This document shows positions 1 to 6,122 of a DNA stretch of 6,174 nt, piece after piece; the first letter of the stretch is position 1; each line of letters starts with the position of its first letter. The translations under genes were made by a program, and so were the position numbers. Where the stretch lies: positions 1-6,174 of the forward strand of contig JAZSHZ010000175.1 in the NCBI GenBank assembly GCA_045533555.1. Reading direction: 5' to 3'. A model generated the notes under the pieces. It ran no database searches and was not told where the DNA came from. It saw nothing but the letters and a program-made list of their open reading frames with translations. Source of the DNA: SIG480 sp045533555 (GTDB lineage Bacteria; Bacillota; Clostridia; Oscillospirales; JAAYXM01).

Positions 1-1
1 C

Positions 2-67
2 ACAAATTACGAAAAGATTATTCGCAAAAATGCTGAAAAGTTATTAGGGTTAGACTACACAAAGTAA
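2..67 (+). CDS. 3' end of a probable amidohydrolase-family gene (partial)
   Basis: Only the last 21 codons and a TAA stop are present, reading TNYEKIIRKNAEKLLGLDYTK. The pattern of a basic/acidic helix followed by 'NAEKLLGL' just before the stop is typical of the C-terminus of COG2159-type metal-dependent amidohydrolases (TIM-barrel hydrolases or decarboxylases), where the final helix usually reads something like 'xxNAxRLLGL'. No catalytic residue lies in the visible part, so the assignment rests on this tail alone. A hairpin follows 13 bases after the stop, so this gene probably ends its transcript there and is not in the same unit as the genes downstream. Its relation to the polysaccharide genes is unknown. 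Confidence 0.55.
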   Translation, partial: TNYEKIIRKNAEKLLGLDYTK

Positions 68-80
68 ACAAAAGCAAAAC

Positions 81-117
81 AACGGATGAGGTATTACTAC
101 TTCATCCGTTGAATTTT
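81..117 (+). terminator. Terminator-type hairpin after the partial amidohydrolase gene
   Basis: AACGGATGA at 81-89 pairs perfectly with TCATCCGTT at 102-110. The stem can be extended by a G-T and a G-C pair (90-91 with 100-101), leaving an 8-base loop. It is followed by GAATTTT, a short and imperfect U-tract, so termination may be only moderately efficient. It sits just after the stop at 67, the expected place for a Rho-independent terminator. Confidence 0.7.
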
Positions 118-201
118 ACGCGTTTTACGCAGGCGTAAAAATTTTACGTAGCCGCAAACCATTGGTATTAGCGGAATTTTACGCATTTTACGTATTTTAC
201 G
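113..201. repeat. Cluster of ATTTTACG short repeats with 9-bp period
   Basis: ATTTTACG occurs at 113-120, 141-148, 176-183, 185-192 and 194-201. TTTTACG also occurs at 123-129, and the inverted form CGTAAAA at 134-140. The last three copies are spaced exactly 9 bp apart, as are the first two. Two of the copies form a perfect inverted repeat, TTTTACGC-AG-GCGTAAAA (123-140), and the segment 134-148 is a 15-bp palindrome, CGTAAAA-A-TTTTACG. The array lies in the gene-free stretch 68-376 between two terminator hairpins. It could be a small minisatellite or a set of protein-binding sites; nothing in the window shows which. Confidence 0.75.
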
Positions 202-235
202 TGGTTTGTGAACAAAAGTGTAAATATGTGGTGGT

Positions 236-300
236 TATATATAAAGAGAGGAAACAAGCGCATCACGCGAAGACGCTTGTTTCCTCTGTATTATTTTATT
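236..300. terminator. Strong bidirectional terminator-type hairpin downstream of the AraC gene
   Basis: AGAGGAAACAAGCG (247-260) and CGCTTGTTTCCTCT (274-287) form a perfect 14-bp stem with a 13-base loop. On the plus strand it is followed by GTATTATTTTATT; on the minus strand by CTCTTTATATATAA. Both flanks are U-rich but neither is a clean U-run. The nearest gene reading into it is the minus-strand AraC gene, whose stop is about 90 bases away, so terminating that transcript is the likeliest role. It may also stop read-through from the left. Confidence 0.75.
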
Positions 301-376
301 GTTCGTTTGTAGTTTGTTTTTACCTATGCATAGATATAAATCATTCAAGTGCTTTGAAAAGCGATAGGTCGAGTTA

Positions 377-1393
377 TCAATAAAAAGACATTGCACAATG
401 ATGTTTGTCCAGAAGTTCACCGTCGTAATCAATAGCCCATCCATATTCCTGCTTGTAGTGATTAAAGAGATAATCGCCGTTTTTCTGAGCTAATTCTGAA
501 AATGTACGGCGGATGGCAAGTGGCGAATCACCAACAAGCTTGATGCATGTTTTCGTCAAATGTCCGACATTGGAAAAACCACATTCCTTAGCAATTTCGG
601 AAACGCTTTTCTTTGTCCTGCGAAGCAATTTTATAGCGGAGGAGATTCGCATTGATGTAAGATAATTATGGAATGTGCGCCCTGTGGTTTCGGTGAAATT
701 GAGTGAGAAAACGCTCCTTGACGTCATTGCTACAGAGCAGATATCATCGAGTGTTATTTTTGAACTCTCATTTTCACAGATGAAGCTCATTGCTGTATCA
801 AGAAACTGATGTTTTGCTATAGTTTGTTTAAGTTCGTGATTTGAAACGATATCACTTGAATTTTGAACGCACAATTTAAGAAGAGCTGAAAGTTCGATTG
901 CTATTTTGGTGGTGCGCATAGCAAACTTTTTGTCACACTCTTTTTTTAAAGCAGAGCATATTTCATCTGCTTTTTCTTTGTCTTTTCCTTCAAAACGGAT
1001 GCTTGGATTTAAAAATAATGAATCAAATGATGCCTTGCGATATGTATGTGAAAGAAAAGGGATTTCGCTATTTTTCAACAAATCGTTTCTTATGGAAAAC
1101 TCATAGATGAGGGTGTTTTCCATATCGCTTCCCGAGGTGTCTATGCTATGCACCATATATGGAAAAATAATCATGATATCTCCCGGTTTTTGAATGTATG
1201 AAACTCCGTTTATGGTGTGAACATATTCTCCGGAGGCAGTGTACCATATCTGCGGATAATCGTGCCAGTGTATTGTACCGATGCGGTTATCTTTAAGTAT
1301 TGTAACTGAAAATGGTGAAAATGAAAAAATAGCATTTCTATGTGATAAATTCGGATATACGAATGAGTAAGGCGACAGTATAACCGTATTCAA
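377..1393 (-). CDS. AraC-family transcriptional regulator with N-terminal cupin domain
   Basis: This 338-residue cytoplasmic DNA-binding protein probably senses a sugar and activates the neighbouring enzyme genes. Residues about 25-100 form a cupin-type sensor: HWHDYPQIWYTASGEY (42-57) followed by 'PGDIMIIFPYMVHSI' (70-84), with His42, His44 and His82 at the usual cupin positions. Residues about 212-296 form the double helix-turn-helix: 'ITLDDICSVAMTSRSVFSLNF' is the first HTH, and 'SVSEIAKECGFSNVGHLTKTCIKLVGDSPLAIRR' matches the family signature of the second. The second HTH is slightly unusual, with HLTKTCIK where family members mostly have YFSRxFKK. About 40 residues follow the HTH, an uncommon C-terminal tail. 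The start is TTG (plus 1391-1393) and is the only sensible one: an ideal AAAGGAGGTG site lies 7 bases upstream and the next Met is residue 80, inside the cupin. It is divergent from the GH88 gene, the classic layout for a local regulator. The effector is not readable from sequence. Confidence 0.93.
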   Translation of the reverse strand: MNTVILSPYSFVYPNLSHRNAIFSFSPFSVTILKDNRIGTIHWHDYPQIWYTASGEYVHTINGVSYIQKPGDIMIIFPYMVHSIDTSGSDMENTLIYEFSIRNDLLKNSEIPFLSHTYRKASFDSLFLNPSIRFEGKDKEKADEICSALKKECDKKFAMRTTKIAIELSALLKLCVQNSSDIVSNHELKQTIAKHQFLDTAMSFICENESSKITLDDICSVAMTSRSVFSLNFTETTGRTFHNYLTSMRISSAIKLLRRTKKSVSEIAKECGFSNVGHLTKTCIKLVGDSPLAIRRTFSELAQKNGDYLFNHYKQEYGWAIDYDGELLDKHHCAMSFY

Positions 1394-1400
1394 GTGAAAA

Positions 1401-1410
1401 CACCTCCTTT
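1401..1410 (-). promoter_or_regulatory. Ribosome binding site that fixes the TTG start of the AraC gene
   Basis: On the minus strand this reads AAAGGAGGTG, a near-perfect anti-16S match, with a 7-base spacer to the TTG at 1393-1391. No ATG or GTG lies in frame nearby, so the site decides the start. Confidence 0.9.
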
Positions 1411-1418
1411 GCGATTAC

Positions 1419-1447
1419 ATTGTATAATATTTATTCGTCTATTGCAA
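1419..1447 (-). promoter_or_regulatory. Sigma-A-type promoter of the AraC gene
   Basis: On the minus strand TTGCAA (1447-1442) is a -35 and TACAAT (1424-1419) a -10, separated by 17 bp. Transcription would start near 1411-1413, almost directly before the Shine-Dalgarno site, giving a very short leader. The shared operator at 1481-1498 lies about 34 bp upstream of this -35, so one bound regulator could affect both divergent promoters. Confidence 0.65.
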
Positions 1448-1480
1448 GATTGTTTTCGTATATTTCGCAGGTGAATTTTG

Positions 1481-1535
1481 GGACGATTGTATAAAAAACA
1501 CACTTGTTGGCTTTTCGTTTCAAATGATATAATTT
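1481..1535 (+). promoter_or_regulatory. Promoter and putative AraC operator of the GH88 gene (copy 1 of a shared element)
   Basis: The block begins GGACGATTGTATAAAAAA (1481-1498), followed by a weak -35, TTGTTG (1504-1509), an 18-bp spacer and an extended -10, TGATATAAT (TG at 1525-1526, TATAAT at 1528-1533). The weak -35 with a conserved block just upstream is what an activator-dependent promoter should look like. The same block with identical spacing precedes the gene at 2920, and about 44 of 55 aligned positions match without a gap. Binding by the divergent AraC protein is inferred. A second TATAAT lies at 1538-1543 without a good -35. Confidence 0.8.
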
Positions 1536-1570
1536 GTTATAATATGGGTTTATTTATATACAAGAAACAA

Positions 1571-1577
1571 AAAGGAG
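1571..1577 (+). promoter_or_regulatory. Ribosome binding site that fixes the TTG start of the GH88 gene
   Basis: AAAGGAG lies 9 bases before the TTG at 1587-1589. No in-frame ATG exists until codon 24, which would remove the first helix of the protein, so TTG is chosen. Confidence 0.85.
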
Positions 1578-1586
1578 TGCTACCGG

Positions 1587-2723
1587 TTGTATTCTAAAGA
1601 AGATAAAATTTTTGTTAGTGAGTTTCTCGACAAAGTTGTAAAAAAATTAACCGTTATGGCGGATGAAATAAAATCGGATTTCCCGATGACTTTTCCTGTA
1701 AAGGGAGTGTTTGACCCTCATGGTGTAGACAGAAATATCTCCGAATGGACAACTGCGTTTTGGCCGGGGATAATGTGGCTTATGTACTTGAAGACGGGGG
1801 ACGATACCTTCAGAAAATACGCTGAGGAATGTGAAACAAAACTTGACGAAGCTTTTGATATCTTCACTGTCATACATCACGATGTCGGTTTCATGTGGTC
1901 GCTTTCCGCAGTTGCTGACTATAAAATTACGGGTAACGAAAAGTCAAAAGCACGCGCAATGCATGCGGCAACAATTCTTGCGGGGCGTTTCAATCACAAA
2001 GCAAAATATATTCGTGCGTGGGATCACAAAACATTTCGCTGGGCGATCATTGACTGTATGATGAACATACCCTTGTTAAGCTTTGCAACAAAAATGCAGG
2101 ATGACCCGCGTTTTGCACAGGTAGCAGAGGCTCATGCAGATACCGTGGCAAAGTGCTTTATTCGTGGTGACGGATCATCCAATCATATTGTTGAGTTTGA
2201 TCCTGAAAGCGGAGAGATTACGGCAACTCCCGGCGGGCAAGGCTATGCAAGCGGTTCTTCCTGGTCGCGAGGACAAGCCTGGGCACTTTATGGATTTGTG
2301 CTTGCATATCTCAATCTCGGAAAGCAGGAATACCTCGATACAGCCAAGAAAGTTGCACATTATTTCATTGCAAATCTTGAAGATGGCAAACTTCCGCTTG
2401 TTGATTTTCGCGCTCCCGAAGAGCCTGTTTATTATGATTCCTCGGCGGCATCGATTGCGGCCTGCGGTCTTATTGAGATTGCAAAGACAGTTCCTGAATA
2501 TGAGGCAAAAATTTATGAGAGAGCTGCGATGAAATTGCTTCGGATTCTGGATGAAAACTGTAACTATAAAGAAGATGAAATTCGTCTTCTTGAGAACGGC
2601 TCTGCGTCATATTCAGTTACAAGCGGAATGCATCTTCCGTATATATTCGGTGACTATTATCTTCTCGAAGCTCTTATGAAACTTGACGGAAATGATGGCA
2701 GATTTACCGTGCATAACGATTAA
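1587..2723 (+). CDS. ugl: Unsaturated glucuronyl hydrolase, glycoside hydrolase family 88
   Basis: The enzyme removes the 4,5-unsaturated uronic acid from the non-reducing end of oligosaccharides made by polysaccharide lyases, by hydrating the double bond. The 378 residues match the size of characterised GH88 enzymes (Bacillus sp. GL1 UGL is about 377), and the family's alpha/alpha-barrel landmarks appear in order: 'TAFWPGIMWLMY' (56-67), 'HHDVGFMWSLSA' (97-108), 'RAWD' (143-146), 'IIDCMMNIPLL' (154-164), 'GGQGYASGSSWSRGQAWALYGF' (216-237) and 'DSSAASIAACGLIEI' (284-298). By comparison with GL1 UGL (Asp88 and Asp149) the catalytic pair should be Asp99 and Asp156; both are intact. There is no signal peptide or membrane segment, so it acts in the cytoplasm on imported oligosaccharides. 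It starts with TTG, has its own activator-type promoter and a strong terminator, and so is transcribed alone. GH105 is the main alternative but its motifs fit less well. Substrate (chondroitin, hyaluronan, heparin or other) cannot be told from sequence. Confidence 0.93.
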   Translation: MYSKEDKIFVSEFLDKVVKKLTVMADEIKSDFPMTFPVKGVFDPHGVDRNISEWTTAFWPGIMWLMYLKTGDDTFRKYAEECETKLDEAFDIFTVIHHDVGFMWSLSAVADYKITGNEKSKARAMHAATILAGRFNHKAKYIRAWDHKTFRWAIIDCMMNIPLLSFATKMQDDPRFAQVAEAHADTVAKCFIRGDGSSNHIVEFDPESGEITATPGGQGYASGSSWSRGQAWALYGFVLAYLNLGKQEYLDTAKKVAHYFIANLEDGKLPLVDFRAPEEPVYYDSSAASIAACGLIEIAKTVPEYEAKIYERAAMKLLRILDENCNYKEDEIRLLENGSASYSVTSGMHLPYIFGDYYLLEALMKLDGNDGRFTVHND

Positions 2724-2726
2724 AAC

Positions 2727-2774
2727 AAAACATCAACCCGAGCCTAATTCATTAGGCTCGGGTTGATGTTTTTT
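2727..2774 (+). terminator. Very strong Rho-independent terminator after the GH88 gene
   Basis: CATCAACCCGAGCCTAAT (2731-2748) pairs perfectly with 2751-2768, and AAAA at 2727-2730 can extend the stem into the T-run. The right arm is followed by TTTTTT (2769-2774). The realistic tip is a four-base loop, TTCA. It starts 4 bases after the TAA stop. The A-rich left flank means it could also work on the minus strand. It separates the GH88 transcript from the next gene. Confidence 0.95.
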
Positions 2775-2832
2775 ATTGTTTGTTTATAAATTCCTTTTTT
2801 GCTTACAGGAAACTATTACCATATAAAAATCA

Positions 2833-2887
2833 GGACGATTGTATAAAAAATGCGCTTGTTAGCCGTTCTGTCAGAATGATATAATTT
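2833..2887 (+). promoter_or_regulatory. Promoter and putative AraC operator of the lyase-like gene (copy 2 of the shared element)
   Basis: GGACGATTGTATAAAAAA (2833-2850) is identical over 18 bases to 1481-1498. It is followed by TTGTTA (2856-2861) as a weak -35, an 18-bp spacer and an extended -10, TGATATAAT (TATAAT at 2880-2885). The distance from block to -10 is 47 bp in both copies. The bases between -35 and -10 match only about half the time, while the upstream block and the -10 are nearly invariant, as expected if these two parts are under selection. Sequence outside the element does not match. Confidence 0.8.
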
Positions 2888-2901
2888 TTATATAAATTGT
2901 G

Positions 2902-2909
2902 AAAGGGAG
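2902..2909 (+). promoter_or_regulatory. Ribosome binding site that selects the ATG at 2920
   Basis: AAAGGGAG lies 10 bases before the ATG at 2920-2922. A GTG at 2899 is also in frame, but it has no Shine-Dalgarno site and lies only about 7 bases after the expected transcription start, so the ATG is preferred. Starting there also gives a textbook signal peptide. Confidence 0.85.
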
Positions 2910-2919
2910 TTTTTTTGCC

Positions 2920-5900
2920 ATGAAAAGAATATTGTCTTTTATTCTCTCCGTATGTATGATTATATCGCTTGTACCCATGATTTCAGCAAGCGCTGAAGAG
3001 GAAACGGCATATCAGCTTGTGTATCATTTTACTCAGGTTGACGAGTTCAGAAATGCTACTCCGTATTGCAACAATGTAGACTCTGCTAATTATATGATTC
3101 CTCAAAATGTAACGTTTGATGGAACGTATGGAATGTGGGCATTCCATGAACAGAACGGCATTTCCAGTTGGGATACCAATCAGGCGTTTCAATACAGAAA
3201 AAATTACAGTGAAATAAAAACAAATGGTGAAGGATCATACTTCGCTGTGAAAATCAATGTTCCGTACACATCAGAGTATACGGCTGATTTGAGATATTAT
3301 CAGTACAAAGGCAGCGGAAATACAAATGCAAACGTATATCTGGTTGCCGGAAATACGGCAAACGTCACATCTCCGACCGAAGCTGAAAAGATAGCAGACA
3401 TTGCAACAGATGTACCTTTTGTTATCAGTTCCGGTTCAAGTGACTACCAAAATGCCGATGCGGTTAACATTTCTCTTTCGGCAGGAGAATACATACTTGT
3501 ATTTTATGTAACAACTCCGGCTACAACCAGCAGCAGTGCGAATCGTATTCGCCCGGTTTCACTCACGCTTACAAGCGGAAGCACTTCGGGTGGATCATAT
3601 GCAATCGTTCCTGCTTATATAAACAAAGCAGGACTTACAAAGACAAGCTTTGAAATAAACGAGAGCACAAGTTATGAATTCTCCGGATGGATGAACGATT
3701 ACTCGGCTTTTGACGAAGCTTCGGCAAATGTAACCGTTACAAGCAAAAACGGTTGCGTAAGCGTTGATGCATCTGCAAAATCCGTCACGGCGGTAAAAAA
3801 CGGTGATGACGTTATATCTTTCTCTGTTGCAAACGGAGGAAAAACGATTACAAAACAGGTGGAGATATCGGTTAGCGGAAACTCCGGAAGTCCCAATGAA
3901 CCCGGAGGGGATGAAGACGAAGGTGAAGATGAAGACGAACACGGTAAAGTGCGCTATGAGTATAATCTCAATCTCGGAATTGAGAATTATACGAATACAA
4001 CAGGCTATGCTGCTAATGTCGTAACGGATTATGCTACATCTAAGGATACATGGATTTACTTTGCAAAGACATCGGGAACAGCATACGGATATTTAAAGAA
4101 ATATATTGAAATAAAATCCGATGTTGGAGAATACTTTGCAATCAAGATGAAAGTACCTCGTAACGGGATATATGATGTTTCATTGACACAATATCTCCAT
4201 GCCGCAAACGGTGGATATATTGATCTCTATCTTTTGCCGGGCGACACGGCGAAGACGGATATACCCGGATTGCTCATTGATGATAACAAACTCAACGAAG
4301 AAGCAATTCGCGGATTTGCAGAAGCAAACACACAAGACAGTACTACCAAAGTAACAACTGAGCAAGAAATAGCTGCAGGAGAATATGTTTTTGTTTTCTA
4401 TGCCGCATCACTTAGAGATAACGGTACGGGGACAACTGCATGGATGTATCCCGCTGCAATAACACTTGAAGGTGTTGCAACTGCAGAAGAGCCGGAAAAA
4501 ATCTATCAGCTTGTATTTGATAAAACGATTATAAAAGCTGATGAGACTGCTTATGTGACAGAAGTCCTCACTGACATAGGAGAGAAGGTAAGCGATTTTG
4601 TCGTTAACTCCGTTTCGGCAGAAACAGAGGACGCAGTATCGGTTGACGGTACGAATATTACGGCAACGGGAAATTCTTTCGGATATCAAAAAATTATTGC
4701 ATCTGTAAGCATTGACGGTAAAGAGTATAGAGCGGAAGGTTATATTCGTATTGTTGATGACAGAGATTCAGGTGTGAGAATCTCACATGCACTTGACACA
4801 AGAAATAATAATGCAGACGGTGAGGAATGGATTAATCCGTCTTATATAAAGGATCCGAGTCAATACAACACGATAAGCAGCGGAAAATATGATATCTGTG
4901 GTCTTGAAAAAGGTCACGGAATCACAAAGGATTATACCGACGGTTGGAGTTGGTACGGATATAGTCCGGATATTGCTGTCGGATATGATTATTTCAGACA
5001 GCTGAACGGAAGCTATCTGAGATTACGCCTTACAAACGGGCAGTGGTGTGCATTTGATTTTGATATAGCTAAAACAGGGCACTATCGCGCGTCAATAAAC
5101 CACCTTGCATTTAAAACATATGGAGACAGCGAGGTTTATCTTATTCCGATGCCGAATAAGGTTGCCGATGTTGAAAAGTATCTTACGGATACATATAAAA
5201 TCGGTGCATTTTCATGCAAAAATGAAGCTGTTGCGGCATGGGACGATGACGGAGCGGCAGTGTCTACCTATCTCGGAGATGTTTATGTTGATGCCCCCGG
5301 ACAGTATGTACTTGTATTCAAAAAAATAAGCGGAAGTAATTTCCTTTACGTAAATAATGTTATTTTAAGTGGCGGCAATCCCATTATTGAAATAAAGAAG
5401 CCTGATCGTGCGATACGCTTGGGAGATACACTTAATCTTGGTCAACATATCGTAAGTTGGGAAGCAGAGTTTCCGCAGTATACAGATAACTGCACAATGA
5501 CCTATGAGAATAAGACACCTGATATTATCAACATAGATGATAACGGAACAGTTACCGCTTTATCAAACGGCGTTGCAGAAGTTGAAGTCTGCGCAAAGTG
5601 GGAAGATTATGAATATACTACGATTTGTTCAATAGTCGTAGGCAGCGTTAAAAATCGCCGCAGTTTCTATACGGATAAAAAAGTTGCGGCGCTTCAGCGC
5701 AATATAGAGCGTTATGATTGGGCACGCAAAGAAATGGAGTCATATGTAAAGGCGGCGGACGAACTTCTTGGGAAAGAGGAGCTTCTCTACGATATGATTA
5801 CTACGCAAGAACTACCGAGAACAATAAGTATCTCATATCGTTTCCATGATAACGGCGCTCAGCAATGTTTGTATTGCGAAAAAGAACTGTATACCGAATA

Positions 5901-6122
5901 CGGTGAACGTCCGTGGAAAATGAATATATTTACTCGCCCGTGGAAAATTCAATGCCCCGATTGCCAGCGTCTTTTCCCCAGTAACGATTTTGGGAAATTC
6001 TACGAACTTGGAATAGATGAGCATGGTAATTATCGATTTGCTCTTGCGTTGCAGAAACATCACGAAAAATTTGTCTGCAAGGACGGAGAGAATTGCAGAT
6101 GTACCGTACCTGCGGGAGAACG
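2920..6122 (+). CDS. Secreted multi-module protein with N-terminal part of a heparinase II/III-type polysaccharide lyase (3' truncated)
   Basis: About 1067 genuine residues are present. Residues 1-25 are a signal peptide (MKR, hydrophobic core, cleavage after ASA). Three related beta-sandwich-like modules follow at about 31-219, 346-518 and 616-818. Each has a 'G-x-[YW]-[FC]-A-[VIF]' strand followed by '[GT]-x-Y' (105-120, 403-418, 707-722) and a closing 'G-[EQ]-Y-x-[LF]-V-F' strand (189-195, 487-493, 794-800). Ig-like segments lie at about 224-320, 526-613 and 821-908; the last resembles BIG2 ('NGTVTALSNGVAEVEV'). An acidic linker, DEDEGEDEDE, sits at 331-340. Residues 914-1067 resemble the start of heparinase II/III-type lyases: 'TDKKVAALQRNIERYDWA', two CxxC pairs (Cys983/986 and Cys1012/1015) and 'CPDCQRLFPSNDFGKFYELG'. 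The catalytic barrel itself lies off the contig, so lyase activity is inferred. The modules probably bind carbohydrate, unproven. The open frame runs on to TGA at 6163-6165, but everything after 6122 is sequencing adapter, so that end is false. The GH88 gene upstream and the shared operator support a role in uronic-acid polysaccharide breakdown outside the cell. Confidence 0.85.

Noticed and set aside
113..201. CRISPR-like array
   Set aside because: Repeat units are only 8-9 bases and there are no spacers of regular length.
162..383. 73-codon open frame on the plus strand
   Set aside because: Its start lies in the ATTTTACG repeats, it runs through a terminator hairpin, lacks a ribosome binding site and has no protein-like composition.
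235..444. 69-codon open frame on the minus strand overlapping the end of the AraC gene
   Set aside because: It is a shadow frame crossing the hairpin at 247-287, without a ribosome binding site.
1538..1543. Second TATAAT as the main GH88 promoter
   Set aside because: No acceptable -35 lies 16-18 bp upstream, and this box is not conserved in the second copy of the element, unlike the one at 1528-1533.
2899..2919. In-frame GTG start giving a protein 7 residues longer
   Set aside because: It has no ribosome binding site, overlaps the region just after the predicted transcription start, and puts KGSFFA in front of an otherwise standard signal peptide. The ATG at 2920 has a good site.
2920..2994. 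Lipoprotein signal (Cys at residue 12)
   Set aside because: The Cys is inside the hydrophobic core and preceded by LSV, which does not fit a lipobox; the ASA cleavage site at residue 25 fits signal peptidase I.
3913..3942. Acidic DEDEGEDEDE stretch as an EF-hand or dockerin calcium site
   Set aside because: It has no DxDxDG spacing or flanking helices; it reads as a flexible linker.
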